Shown here: one piece after another, positions 22,367-31,036 of the stretch
How the letters are laid out: each line of letters opens with the position of its first letter
How positions within the stretch are numbered: position 1 is the stretch's first letter
From: a virus
Length of the DNA: 50,696 bases
IMG/VR virus record: IMGVR_UViG_3300029915_000038
Location: 1 to 50,696 of that record
Direction: 5' to 3' (one strand)
Program-made: the position numbers and the translations under genes
The notes under the pieces: model-generated
Databases searched by the model: none
Told to the model about the DNA's origin: nothing
What the model saw: only the letters and a program-made list of their open reading frames with translations

Positions 22367-22576
22367 TTACTGAAATGAATATCTACCATGAGTATCCATT
22401 TCAATTTTAGCATCACGCCAGCGCCATTGAAGACTAGCCAAGATTCGAGTCCAAGTGGAAATTGCTTCAACATTTCCAGAGGCTTTCGCTCGTTCGAGTA
22501 CAATATTGGCTTTTTCGATTGCTTCGACAATCTGATTGACATTCACGATTTTCTTATTTGAGTCAGTATCATTCAT
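22367..22576 (-). CDS. Hypothetical 69-aa helical protein, leaderless
   Basis: 69 aa (NVNQIVEAIEKANIVLERAK, TWTRILASLQWRWRDAKIEM), helical, Trp-rich. ATG lies exactly 6 nt after the TAATAT -10 box with no Shine-Dalgarno. Head of the operon leading into the tandem family. No family recognised. Confidence 0.65.
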   Translation of the reverse strand: MNDTDSNKKIVNVNQIVEAIEKANIVLERAKASGNVEAISTWTRILASLQWRWRDAKIEMDTHGRYSFQ

Positions 22577-22582
22577 ATCTAA

Positions 22583-22611
22583 ATATTACAACAAAAAATT
22601 AAAAATGTCAA
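22583..22611 (-). promoter_or_regulatory. sigma70-like promoter, leaderless type
   Basis: TTGACA (22606-22611), 17 nt, TAATAT (22583-22588), then 6 nt to ATG 22576. Confidence 0.8.
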
Positions 22612-22633
22612 CTATTTTTTAAAGTTATTGTTT

Positions 22634-23083
22634 TCAATGCTTTACGAAAAATAATTGGTGTCCTATTTTGCAGTATAAATGATATTTTTTAGAGTGAAAT
22701 GGAAGATTATTGAAATATAGAACATATTTGGGCAAAATCAAATTGTCTGACCCATCTATTACATGCTGAGCAATCATTAAAAAATAATCAAGATGATTAT
22801 TTGGAATTCTTTTATTTTTTTGAGAGTTGAATCCAAATTGCCAATGCTTGCCAACATGCTGATTAACAATTCCACAAATTGAGTTTGAGATTCTTGCGTG
22901 AAGTCGATTCATAATAACTTCACCAATTGCATATTGCCCTTTTAATGGTTCTCCATTGCTTTCATAATAAATGGCAGAGGCTAGACACGTTACGTCTTTA
23001 GAGGTATAAGTTTCTGCTTTAACAGTCATCCCAAAAAGCAAAAAACTTCCCAATATTGCGAGATTTATGTATTTTCTAGTCAT
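22634..23083 (-). CDS. Exported cell-wall hydrolase, SleB/CwlJ type
   Basis: 149 aa. Signal peptide MTRKYINLAILGSFLLFGMT then KAE. The mature domain CLASAIYYESNGEPLKGQYA, IGEVIMNRLHARISNSICG and VVNQ-like IVNQHVGKHWQFGF matches the Hydrolase_2 (SleB) family, whose Glu in AIYYES-NGE is catalytic and which cleaves peptidoglycan glycan strands. Probably a phage lysis enzyme delivered by Sec. ATG is 6 nt after the -10 box, predicting a leaderless transcript. Confidence 0.8.
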   Translation of the reverse strand: MTRKYINLAILGSFLLFGMTVKAETYTSKDVTCLASAIYYESNGEPLKGQYAIGEVIMNRLHARISNSICGIVNQHVGKHWQFGFNSQKNKRIPNNHLDYFLMIAQHVIDGSDNLILPKYVLYFNNLPFHSKKYHLYCKIGHQLFFVKH

Positions 23084-23089
23084 TTAATG

Positions 23090-23118
23090 ATTTTAACACA
23101 AATAGTTAAGCAAGTCAA
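23090..23118 (-). promoter_or_regulatory. sigma70-like promoter, leaderless type
   Basis: TTGACT (23113-23118), 17 nt, TAAAAT (23090-23095), then CATTAA and ATG 23083. No ribosome site between. Confidence 0.8.
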
Positions 23119-23121
23119 GAA

Positions 23122-24909
23122 TTATTTTATTCTGCCGCCACCTATAGTATTTGTGCCGGTTGGAGAAGTTGCCAAAGTTGTTGGATTTGCATCGAAACTA
23201 CTTCCCATTAATCCAGCATTAGATAATGCTCTATTATTAATAGCTTCAATAACAATTGCATTTAATGCTTGCCCAACAACAGTTGAGTCAAATAAAGGAA
23301 TAATGACATCTAATCCAGATATTTCTACATTTTCTATTGCCATGGAAGCTAATTGCTGAGGAAATCCAGATAATGAAATATTATCTGGTGTTAAATCCCA
23401 AGTATCAACGCCATCAATTGGGGATAGTAAAATACTATTATTATGAGTTTCTGCTATTCCATTATAGTCTGAAAATAAATTTGGATTCGACACTTCGTTA
23501 GTTAATGTTAAAGATTCTTGATTTATTAATATTACAGCATTTGAACTCAGTGAGTTTATATCAGTATAAGAATTTCCATTACTTAAAAACACTGGAGAAG
23601 ATATTCCATGCAATAATGCATTTGCTATATTTCCAGTGTCTGAACTTATATTAGCCCATAAAGAAGTAATAAGTAATGGAGAAAAGCCAATCATTGTATT
23701 AACTAATGCATCATTTAGATTCGTAGATCCCAATATATCAGCAACAGTTGGATTGCCATTGGCCCCTGAACCTTTTCCCATAGTCGCTTGCAAATTACTA
23801 TAATCTGTATTTGATAATGGAGAAATCATTGCTGATAAATTTGAGTTTGGCAATAAAGAAATATGACTCATTATTGTTCCCAGATCAGCCAATGATATTA
23901 AATTACTTAGACCTTTAATATTAGAAATTAGTAATTTTATAAAATCATATGCATCAAAAATATCAGTGGAATTTAAATTTAAAGATGTTCTAATTTCTGT
24001 AGCTGCTTGTGTTCCAAGCATGAACGGAATATTTAAGCAATCAGTCCACTGATTTATTAATGATGCAGCAGAACCATTAATTTTAAAAAATGTTACAACA
24101 GCATCCAAGTCACCAGTTGCAGTTAAAGCAGAATTTGCCATAGTTCCCAGCAATAAATCCAATGGATTAAGAGCAACAACTTGAAATGAATCATCATCGT
24201 TTCTTCCCATTGGATTATCAATTATTAAATTTAGTAAATCAGCATTAATAATATATGAATTTCCTGTTATTGGATCAATGAAAGTTTTTCCAAAAAAATT
24301 TAAATGCAAGTTTCCTATACTATCATTACCTGAATCCAAAATTTGTTTAAAACATCCAGCATTACTAAATCCATTTAATGGAACAGACATATCCATCAAT
24401 GTACCCAATTGTTGAAAAGCTAATGATACAGCAGTTATATTATTTCCTGCAATTGATGAAAATCCTCCAGAAGCAGTTGAAGAAGGACCATTTGGCCATT
24501 GAGTAGATGCTGCACTATTAATTAAATCAGAAGATTGCTGTGAATAAACTTGTGCTTGATTTAAAACTTGTATTAAAATACTATTGGATGCAACATTACC
24601 GAACCAATAAGAAATTCTAGGTGGTATTTTATTAAATAAAAGTCCTGGAGTCAAAGCAGAACTAAAATCAAACGGTACTTGCCCAAAAATATGAGGAAAT
24701 GTATTAGCTCCAATACTTTGCAATAATAATGTATTTGGCAAAGTTACATTGGCTGCATTTGCATTATTATAAATTGTAATAAAATTATTTACAGGAGCAA
24801 ACGAATTATATAACGCAAGGTTTGCTGAAATATTTGGAGGAGCCAATCCATTACCATTTAATAAACCTTGCGCGGCCATAATTTGAAAACCTGACAATGA
24901 ATTACTCAT
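23122..24909 (-). CDS. Large virion structural protein (putative)
   Basis: 595 aa, low-charge, rich in Asn, Ser, Leu, Ile and Ala, with no enzyme motif, and ending in a Thr/Gly tail (TGTNTIGGGRIK). Composition and position immediately after the PAAR gene suggest a baseplate or tail-associated structural protein of the T4-like type. GGGGAAT precedes the ATG. Exact role unknown. Confidence 0.6.
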   Translation of the reverse strand: MSNSLSGFQIMAAQGLLNGNGLAPPNISANLALYNSFAPVNNFITIYNNANAANVTLPNTLLLQSIGANTFPHIFGQVPFDFSSALTPGLLFNKIPPRISYWFGNVASNSILIQVLNQAQVYSQQSSDLINSAASTQWPNGPSSTASGGFSSIAGNNITAVSLAFQQLGTLMDMSVPLNGFSNAGCFKQILDSGNDSIGNLHLNFFGKTFIDPITGNSYIINADLLNLIIDNPMGRNDDDSFQVVALNPLDLLLGTMANSALTATGDLDAVVTFFKINGSAASLINQWTDCLNIPFMLGTQAATEIRTSLNLNSTDIFDAYDFIKLLISNIKGLSNLISLADLGTIMSHISLLPNSNLSAMISPLSNTDYSNLQATMGKGSGANGNPTVADILGSTNLNDALVNTMIGFSPLLITSLWANISSDTGNIANALLHGISSPVFLSNGNSYTDINSLSSNAVILINQESLTLTNEVSNPNLFSDYNGIAETHNNSILLSPIDGVDTWDLTPDNISLSGFPQQLASMAIENVEISGLDVIIPLFDSTVVGQALNAIVIEAINNRALSNAGLMGSSFDANPTTLATSPTGTNTIGGGRIK

Positions 24910-25158
24910 TTAATTCCCCACAAATACTGTTTGACTTCCTTTAATTATAGTATAACCTTTTTTAGTTTTCGATCCAACAATAGCTGCTGGTTGATTTTCT
25001 ATATTAACTGATGAACTCCCACTTAATATAGAATCTCCACCAGACAATATGCTTCCTTTTCTGGCTGCATAAAGATTATCGCATATAACAGACAGCGATG
25101 CGTTAGTAATAGCATCCCCATTACTATCTTTATCAGTTATTCTAGCCAAAGAAGGCAT
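24910..25158 (-). CDS. PAAR-repeat tail-spike tip protein
   Basis: 82 aa. MPSLARITDKDSNGDAI, CDNLYAARKGSILSGGDSIL, NIENQPAAIVGSKTKKG and IIKGSQTVFVGN follow the PAAR pattern of short beta repeats with P/V-xx-G and a terminal G-S-x-x-V-xx-G-N. PAAR proteins form a metal-stabilised cone on the membrane-piercing spike (gp5.4 in T4). Stop and next ATG are adjacent; TGGGG lies before its start. Confidence 0.8.
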   Translation of the reverse strand: MPSLARITDKDSNGDAITNASLSVICDNLYAARKGSILSGGDSILSGSSSVNIENQPAAIVGSKTKKGYTIIKGSQTVFVGN

Positions 25159-25159
25159 A

Positions 25160-25462
25160 TTACCCCATTATAATATTTTTATTTGGAATTACCAATTTTG
25201 ATACTGAACTCAAGTATCCAGTTTTTAATTCTTCTCTAATGTATTTAGACCAGCAAGCAATAGCAGATTTAGATAAAAATATATGATGCGTGGGGTCAGC
25301 CGAAAATAATACTGGAGCTAAACTCAAATTTCCATTTTGTCCCATCATTAATGTTCTGGGTTCATCCAAAATGAGATAATCATTGTTCCAATGTTCTCCT
25401 ATTAATTTTGAAATAATTTCTTCTCCAGTTGTAAGTTTAAAACTATAAATTTCATCTTCCAT
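25160..25462 (-). CDS. Lsm/SH3-like small phage protein
   Basis: 100 aa. YSFKLTTGEEIISKLIGE at the start followed by ILDEPRTLMM, LAPVLFS and a final YLSSVSKLVIPNKNII resembles a small phage family with an Sm-like beta fold (L-xTGEEII-x-K, xxP-x-x-L). Role unknown. AGGAGAA precedes the ATG. Lies between the PAAR gene and 25465-25893. Confidence 0.55.
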   Translation of the reverse strand: MEDEIYSFKLTTGEEIISKLIGEHWNNDYLILDEPRTLMMGQNGNLSLAPVLFSADPTHHIFLSKSAIACWSKYIREELKTGYLSSVSKLVIPNKNIIMG

Positions 25463-25464
25463 AT

Positions 25465-25893
25465 TTATTCTCCTAATTTGTTTGTTAAGTCAGATATTGA
25501 TATTGTTTTTAATGGTGTTCCTTGAATCAATTTCAATGGGCTTTTATCTAAAACAATTGCTCCTTTGACACCATTAATAATATCATCAACAATGATCAAT
25601 TCAATTGTATGAACGTCAATGTGTTTACTTAAAATTAATGTATAAAATGCTCCTAGCACTTGAGAATTTTGGCAAAATACTGAGTTGCCAAATAATTCCC
25701 AAGGAGTTGGCCATTGGTCCACTTCAGTAATATCAAACTGTAAATTATTTATTCTTGGGCAATTGATCCAATTTTCTTGCGTAAATTTAACTGCTTGATG
25801 GAATGGTATTGTATCGATATATTTTCTAAATTTCCTAATGCTTAAAATTCTTTCTTCAGGTTTTCCCAGCCATTTAATTTTATCATTCGCCAT
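25465..25893 (-). CDS. Conserved T4-like phage protein (DQWPTPWEL)
   Basis: 142 aa from MANDKIKWLGK; this start has AGGAGATT upstream and overlaps the exonuclease end. Contains NWINCPRINNLQFD and VDQWPTPWELFGN, a block I recall from T4-like phages of aquatic bacteria, then LGAFYTLILSKH. Function unknown. Confidence 0.6.
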   Translation of the reverse strand: MANDKIKWLGKPEERILSIRKFRKYIDTIPFHQAVKFTQENWINCPRINNLQFDITEVDQWPTPWELFGNSVFCQNSQVLGAFYTLILSKHIDVHTIELIIVDDIINGVKGAIVLDKSPLKLIQGTPLKTISISDLTNKLGE

Positions 25894-26578
25894 TGAGAAT
25901 CTCCTGTTCATAATATTGTTCTAATTTTTCCCACCACAAGTCGGCATACTTATTATAATTATGTTTATTAATTTCAAATTGTTGATATTGTAAATCTGGG
26001 GTGCAAATCATATTAATTCCACGAGTTATTTTTGTTCCATATAGTTCATCATGCGCCAACATATATGCACAAAGTTGTGCGCGATACTCATCTAAATAAC
26101 TTTCTTTTTTTAATTTATTACTTTGCTTAAAATCCAAGATTACTATTTCTCCCTCATATAATGCAATACAATCAGTTGATCCTGCATATATAGTTGGATA
26201 AAATAATCCAATTTCGCAGCCATAAAATTCTGTTGCATTACATAAACTATTTTTAATTATATGATTTGCCATACTATGACTTTGAATCGAATAAGGATTC
26301 GTTCCAGGGATTCCAGTATTTCCAGTTAAAATATATTTTTCCAAAAAAGAGTGAAGGCGTGTTCCTCTTCCAGATGATTCTACCAATACTTCAGCAGCTT
26401 TGACTTTACCAATCCTATTTTTCCAATTATTTAATGCTTCTTGTGTTTCTGAGGTTTTTGTTGCAGATAAAATAGTTGTTACGCTGGGCAATTTTCTACC
26501 ATCAGGACAAGAATAAAATCTCTTACCATTGATAGTATCACGAGATAATTGTTTATATGGGAATTTTTCTACTAACAT
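25883..26578 (-). CDS. PD-(D/E)XK exonuclease
   Basis: 231 aa. After LPSVTTILSAT, the nuclease core has GRGTRLHSFLEKY (His-containing helix), GSTDCIALYEGEIVILDFKQ with D...(E/D)-x-K catalytic residues (TDCI, DFK) and EYRAQLCAYMLAH (Q-x-xxY motif). This is the RecB/MGME1-like exonuclease family used in phage recombination and replication. A sigma70 promoter ends 6 nt before the ATG, so a leaderless early transcript is predicted, in contrast to the structural genes behind it. Confidence 0.8.
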   Translation of the reverse strand: MLVEKFPYKQLSRDTINGKRFYSCPDGRKLPSVTTILSATKTSETQEALNNWKNRIGKVKAAEVLVESSGRGTRLHSFLEKYILTGNTGIPGTNPYSIQSHSMANHIIKNSLCNATEFYGCEIGLFYPTIYAGSTDCIALYEGEIVILDFKQSNKLKKESYLDEYRAQLCAYMLAHDELYGTKITRGINMICTPDLQYQQFEINKHNYNKYADLWWEKLEQYYEQEILNGE

Positions 26579-26584
26579 AAATTA

Positions 26585-26612
26585 ATTATAACAAGTTATA
26601 CATAAAAGTCAA
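26585..26612 (-). promoter_or_regulatory. sigma70-like promoter, leaderless type
   Basis: TTGACT (26607-26612), 16 nt, perfect TATAAT (26585-26590), then TAATTT and ATG 26578. Confidence 0.8.
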
Positions 26613-26623
26613 GAGTTATTTAA

Positions 26624-27094
26624 TTAATCTGGTCGAGACATAGCTCTATGAGCCATTGAGCCAACTATGCTCTTTTGTCTTCCATATTGATTCGGTTCAG
26701 CTTCATTTTCAACAGGAGCAGCTTCTGGATTTTCTCCCTCTTCATCTTCTTCAGGAGCTTGAAAATCATCTGGATTAAATTCATCTTCGCTGCTTTCTGG
26801 CTCTCCACCAAAATCTTGCAATGGTTGCTCCTCATTTTCCTCTCCTCCCAAAGAAATTGTTACTTGATTTTTATTGATGGATTTAATAGATTTAGAAATA
26901 GATTGATCATGAGTCATATCCAATAATTGTTGATAAGTAATTGTCATTCCAGAAGATTTAAGCAAATCAACTAGTTTGGTTACACTAATAACTGGAGATA
27001 ATCCTTTATCCTCTGCTTTGTGTTTTAAAAAAGCAAGAACTGAAATTAAAGTATTTTTCAAAATTGGATCAATTTTTTTATTATTTTGAGGCAT
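26624..27094 (-). CDS. Virion-type protein with acidic tail
   Basis: 156 aa from MPQNNKKIDPILKNTLIS, preceded by CGGAG. N-terminal helical part with VISVTKLVDLLKSSGMTITY and SIKSINKNQVTISLGG, followed by a very acidic Glu/Pro-rich stretch (about residues 85-140) and a basic end. It resembles conserved structural or assembly proteins of T4-like phages; function unproven. Confidence 0.55.
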   Translation of the reverse strand: MPQNNKKIDPILKNTLISVLAFLKHKAEDKGLSPVISVTKLVDLLKSSGMTITYQQLLDMTHDQSISKSIKSINKNQVTISLGGEENEEQPLQDFGGEPESSEDEFNPDDFQAPEEDEEGENPEAAPVENEAEPNQYGRQKSIVGSMAHRAMSRPD

Positions 27095-27108
27095 TGAATA
27101 ACTCCGAT

Positions 27109-28104
27109 TTAATTTGTTTTCCACGCATATGAACTTCCATCATAACTACATATCACTTCTGCTGTAATTGCTCCACCGCTTGCATAAGTTCCCATATATG
27201 TAGGAATCGTTGCATCACTGACCACTGCTCGTGATCCAACCAAAGAAGAAGAACATGCTGGCAATGGAGTTAATGCAGCACTATAAATTATAGAAGATTG
27301 AAATAACGATGCTTTAACAACACTTCCACCATAGGTTCCAGTAGTCCACACATCTTCAATTGTATTGGTTGTATTATGAGACGACAAAGTACCATTAGCT
27401 TCAGCGCAAATAGATACTTGAAGATTAGAAAGTGTAGCCCCAGTAATGATAAACGATCTAGTTGTTAATGTTGGAAATAAAGCGCCTCCATTTATATGAT
27501 CATAATTCCAAGTAACCCCACCATCAGTACTATATGCTAACCATGATCCTGTTCCAAACCCACCTGATGTTTCTGCAACAACATTCAGTACTAATCCGTT
27601 GTAAGTATTGGTTGTTGGTTGCCAATTTGAAAATATTATAGAAGTGTAAGATCCTCCATATGTAGGCAATGTACTTAATCCTGTTATGGTTTGAGTTGCT
27701 GATGGTCCAACTGGCCCGTTGCCAGATTTTCCAGTATATACAGCATCTAATGGACCTATTGCTACTTCATTAAATCCAATACCACTACAAGTACCGGTTA
27801 TATTTCCAACTAATGTTGGGTTATTAGTATCGACTGTTGGGCGCAAATACTCTATTCCTGATTGGGTGATATTAAATTCCAATTCCCATCCATCAGTTGA
27901 GCAATGATAACGAACATTTGGAGTCTCAGATATATCTTGATATGATTGAGCATAATTAGAAGAGTTACATATGGCCCCAACAACACTGGGAGAACCACTA
28001 CCGGTAATAAGAGGCCATTTAATTTGCTTTGGTGAAATATTTTGAGCAGATAACATAGAAATCGAAAATAATAAGCCAACAATACTCAAATAAATAAATT
28101 TCAT
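27109..28104 (-). CDS. Exported Gly/Ser/Thr-rich beta protein
   Basis: 331 aa. Signal peptide MKFIYLSIVGLLFSISMLSA then Q. The mature protein has repeated beta patterns such as TYGGSYTSIIFSNWQ, YGGSVVKASLFQSSIIY and YMGTYASGGAITAEVI, suggesting a beta-sandwich or adhesin fold. A signal peptide is unusual inside a virion gene block; it may be an envelope protein made during infection. AGAGGAAA precedes ATG; downstream of 28117-28953. Confidence 0.6.
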   Translation of the reverse strand: MKFIYLSIVGLLFSISMLSAQNISPKQIKWPLITGSGSPSVVGAICNSSNYAQSYQDISETPNVRYHCSTDGWELEFNITQSGIEYLRPTVDTNNPTLVGNITGTCSGIGFNEVAIGPLDAVYTGKSGNGPVGPSATQTITGLSTLPTYGGSYTSIIFSNWQPTTNTYNGLVLNVVAETSGGFGTGSWLAYSTDGGVTWNYDHINGGALFPTLTTRSFIITGATLSNLQVSICAEANGTLSSHNTTNTIEDVWTTGTYGGSVVKASLFQSSIIYSAALTPLPACSSSLVGSRAVVSDATIPTYMGTYASGGAITAEVICSYDGSSYAWKTN

Positions 28105-28116
28105 TTTTCCTCTATA

Positions 28117-28953
28117 TTATTTCTTTTCTGTTTGTTTATGTTTTGGACAATAATCTGCATCAGTTCTATATAAACAGGTCTTATTTTTGCAATATTTTTC
28201 TGGTTGTTCTTTCTTTTTTGCTGCAACTGTGGCTGCAACTCGTGTTTCTGTTACTTTTTTCTTCTTATCTAATTTTTTTACTTTTTTTATATCTTTAGCT
28301 TCTTTCTTAATCGCTTCAGTTACAAGACTTCTCAATGCTTCAGCCAGTCTTTTTGCAACAATTGGCTTTTTCTTTTTATCTGTCTTCTTCAAAGCTTCAG
28401 AAATTGCAATAATCTTTGCATTCAGCATTTTCTTTGATTCCGCCAACCCTTCATTTAATTTTTTATTAAATTTTCTACGAAGACTTTCTTTTGCTGGCAT
28501 TCTTTGTTCACGACCAAGTGGATTTTTTGTCTTAGATGGTTCAGCGAAATCATTATCTAATGCATCTGAATCCATTTCTGGAACATCTTCCCCAGATTCA
28601 TCATCAGGTAATGTTAAATCAGAAGAAGTATCAGCAGTTGCATCACCTGATAGAACAAGCGTTGCATTTTCTAATTCAGTCTTCTTTTCTTTAACAGAAT
28701 CAAGCAAAGAATTTATTACAGAACTAGCGGATTGCTGATAAGCTGTAGCTTTGTCAGTTCCTAAACTGCTTCTGATGGCGTCAACAAGATGGGGCAATTC
28801 ATCATTAGACATTTTTCCAAGTTCTTCAATAGTATCTTGAAGGCGATCAACCAAATCTTTAGCAGCCAATACAGACTCAGCATTCTCTACTTCGCCTTCT
28901 CGTAACATCTGTCTTGCTCTACTTTTAATTACATTTTCAACCAATTTTTTCAT
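28117..28953 (-). CDS. Virion or prohead-core-type protein with C-terminal Cys motif
   Basis: 278 aa. N-terminal block MKKLVENVIKSRARQMLREG, SVLAAKDLVDRLQDTIEELG and KMSNDELPHLVDAIRSSLG, then ATLVLSGDA, is a conserved signature of T4-like phage internal or prohead proteins as I recall them. An acidic linker (100-150), a lysine-rich helix region (160-250) and a terminal CKNKTCLYRTDADYCPKHK (three Cys and one His, possible metal site) follow. A late box (28994-29001) lies about 40 nt upstream, with CAGGAAA before ATG. Confidence 0.6.
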   Translation of the reverse strand: MKKLVENVIKSRARQMLREGEVENAESVLAAKDLVDRLQDTIEELGKMSNDELPHLVDAIRSSLGTDKATAYQQSASSVINSLLDSVKEKKTELENATLVLSGDATADTSSDLTLPDDESGEDVPEMDSDALDNDFAEPSKTKNPLGREQRMPAKESLRRKFNKKLNEGLAESKKMLNAKIIAISEALKKTDKKKKPIVAKRLAEALRSLVTEAIKKEAKDIKKVKKLDKKKKVTETRVAATVAAKKKEQPEKYCKNKTCLYRTDADYCPKHKQTEKK

Positions 28954-28993
28954 ATATTTTTCCTGAATCTGTTAAATATTTAATTCCATAATG

Positions 28994-29001
28994 TATTTAT
29001 C
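28994..29001 (-). promoter_or_regulatory. T4-late-type promoter box (leadered)
   Basis: GATAAATA followed by ACATT on the minus strand, about 40 nt before ATG 28953, with a CAGGAAA ribosome site in the leader. Confidence 0.6.
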
Positions 29002-29064
29002 TAAAATTGTTATGAACAATAATTGATCGCTTTATAAAATTTTTGTGTTACAAATTATCATATA

Positions 29065-30228
29065 TTATTCTCTAATATAATCAATAACTGATCTAGCAGT
29101 TTTAATCATTTTTTCTAATGAATTATTATATTGCTTATTTTCATGAAGTTCTTCAATAATATCAAATACATCTTCTAAAATTAATTTGGCCTGCTGTTTT
29201 GAAAAAGAATTATAAGAAATATTAGAATTAAAATTCTCATACAACATATTTATTGCTTTGTCTTTTATGATGCTTTCATTAGTTTTTTGTGCAAATTTGT
29301 TTAACACTGAAGAAATAGCAGCAATTTGTGCTTTTACATCAGGTGGAATATTGGAGAATAACTTATTTTTCTTGATTGTATTTATCACATCATCATGTGA
29401 TATTATTTTTCCAGGAGTATACATTGATGCGAAAAATTTTTCAAGTGTACTTTTTTGTGGTGCTTTTAATTTTGAAAATGTGTTTTGATTTAAAAAATCC
29501 TTATCAATAATACCTTTCAATTCCTTCATATTTTTTGGATTAACGGACGGTAGCATTTTCCCCCAATCTTTATGAATTCCTTCTCCCTTCAAACCAGCTT
29601 TAAATGCTCCAACTGTTGCACCTAGAAAATTTGCAACGTGAGAAGCAGCAGGAGTAATATTATTTGTTGCATGATCTTTCCAATCTTGATTATTTTCTGT
29701 TGGAACTGAATCTACTTGTTTTGGCACAACATTATTTACTTGTGTTTGCTCTGGTTCTTGTTCTGATTGATCTCCAACTTCAGGTTTTGATTCTGGTTTT
29801 AGTTCATCTTTATCTTCTTTAGCATTATTTAAATCAGAAATTATATCACCGCTAGTAACTATTTTAGAAACTATTTTTCCATCACTTGTTTTATTAACTC
29901 TATACCAATCGCCGCCATCGCCGCCACTAAAATAATAGCTCTTTCCTCGTAATTTAATAATATCTTCTGTGTGTATTTGAGATGCATCAATCCAAGCTTC
30001 CAACAATTTTTCGGTAGTTAGTAATCCAAGATAAGAGGGACTATTTTCACTCGTATGAAATAATTCACTATTTTTAACTTCATTAATTTTTTTTCGAGAA
30101 GATTCTAATAAATTTATAGCTATTGATATATTCAGTTTTTCTAACGGAATATCATAGTTAAAATATTCCTGCAATAATGAATTCAAATCATTTATCGTAA
30201 CGTTATTTTTAAAATCAGTTAATAACAT
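29065..30228 (-). CDS. Large-phage virion or scaffold-type protein
   Basis: 387 aa. N-terminal helix region, a segment KSYYFSGGDGGDWYRVNKTS, a Glu/Pro/Gln-rich linker (about 140-190), then helical C-terminal regions (ANFLGATVGAFKAGLKGE, QAKLILEDVFDIIEELHEN). No enzyme motif. AGGAC lies before the ATG; follows the 90-aa membrane protein by 8 nt. Confidence 0.5.
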   Translation of the reverse strand: MLLTDFKNNVTINDLNSLLQEYFNYDIPLEKLNISIAINLLESSRKKINEVKNSELFHTSENSPSYLGLLTTEKLLEAWIDASQIHTEDIIKLRGKSYYFSGGDGGDWYRVNKTSDGKIVSKIVTSGDIISDLNNAKEDKDELKPESKPEVGDQSEQEPEQTQVNNVVPKQVDSVPTENNQDWKDHATNNITPAASHVANFLGATVGAFKAGLKGEGIHKDWGKMLPSVNPKNMKELKGIIDKDFLNQNTFSKLKAPQKSTLEKFFASMYTPGKIISHDDVINTIKKNKLFSNIPPDVKAQIAAISSVLNKFAQKTNESIIKDKAINMLYENFNSNISYNSFSKQQAKLILEDVFDIIEELHENKQYNNSLEKMIKTARSVIDYIRE

Positions 30229-30236
30229 ATTTTGTC

Positions 30237-30509
30237 CTATTTCCCCAAAAACAAAGGAATTAATACTTTTATTAGTAATGCTCCTAACATACCCAACAAT
30301 AGTGTAATAATTGCTGCTCCAACATGAATAATTTGTGAATTTCTCTTTTCATTTAGTATATTTATATCTTTTTTTAAATTTATAATTTCTCCAAGAATAT
30401 TTGTTATTTTATCATTGATATCTTCAATAGCTTTTGATGTTGCTTGATCCCGAATTTTTGTTAGTTCTATGTGGACTTCTAAGTTTGTTTTTTCTAATTC
30501 TGGTGACAT
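30237..30509 (-). CDS. Coiled-coil membrane protein, holin-like
   Basis: 90 aa. Long amphipathic helix (residues 1-60, heptad-like ITNILGEIINLKKDINILNE) followed by a C-terminal transmembrane helix (about 62-86, IHVGAAIITLLLGMLGALLI). Topology resembles some holins or membrane-anchored virion proteins; not decisive. AGGACGAGG precedes ATG. It ends in TAG, one of few TAG stops in the window. Confidence 0.55.
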   Translation of the reverse strand: MSPELEKTNLEVHIELTKIRDQATSKAIEDINDKITNILGEIINLKKDINILNEKRNSQIIHVGAAIITLLLGMLGALLIKVLIPLFLGK

Positions 30510-30540
30510 TATAGCCCTCGTCCTACATCTATATATATAT

Positions 30541-30960
30541 TTATACTTTTACTAACAAATTTGTTTTTTCATTGATTGTAGTGAAACATGAATTATTTAA
30601 AGTAATCGTCTCATCCAATCCACTTATAATTGGAATATCATTGAAATCAGATATTAAAAAATCTATAGATGTTTCTATGTCATAGTTACAATAAAATTTC
30701 CATATAGATAAATTTTTTACTTCAGAAAAAGCATTACCAAAAGAATAATCATTATAATTTTGATTTATTAATTTTATTGGATCAGAAATTTTCATTGGCT
30801 GAAATCTTAATCCTAACAATTGTATAACTACTTCCCAATTTCGTTGCTTATTGCGCAAAAAATCCCATTCTCGCTGAGACAATAATGATCCCTGCGATTT
30901 AAAATTTCTTGTTACATTTGTTTTAGTTATATCAATTAACGTATAAAATTTCACAATCAT
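30541..30960 (-). CDS. Conserved virion-region protein, late leaderless
   Basis: 139 aa (NFKSQGSLLSQREWDFLRNK, WEVVIQLLGLRFQPM). No domain recognised; reads like conserved T4-like structural-region proteins. ATG is exactly 5 nt after a late-type box (30966-30973) with no Shine-Dalgarno. Divergent from 31037-31795. Confidence 0.55.
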   Translation of the reverse strand: MIVKFYTLIDITKTNVTRNFKSQGSLLSQREWDFLRNKQRNWEVVIQLLGLRFQPMKISDPIKLINQNYNDYSFGNAFSEVKNLSIWKFYCNYDIETSIDFLISDFNDIPIISGLDETITLNNSCFTTINEKTNLLVKV

Positions 30961-30965
30961 GCATA

Positions 30966-30973
30966 TATTTATG
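30966..30973 (-). promoter_or_regulatory. T4-late-type promoter box, 5 nt from ATG
   Basis: CATAAATA, then TATGC and ATG 30960 on the minus strand. Confidence 0.65.
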
Positions 30974-30994
30974 AAGTTAAAATCTGATTATTCA

Positions 30995-31002
30995 CATAAA
31001 TA
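30995..31002 (+). promoter_or_regulatory. T4-late-type promoter box (leadered, divergent)
   Basis: CATAAATA on the plus strand, 34 nt before ATG 31037; the leader carries GGGAGA. It lies back-to-back with the minus-strand box at 30966-30973. Confidence 0.5.
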
Positions 31003-31036
31003 ATCATATAATGATTAAATATTGTTGGGAGATTTG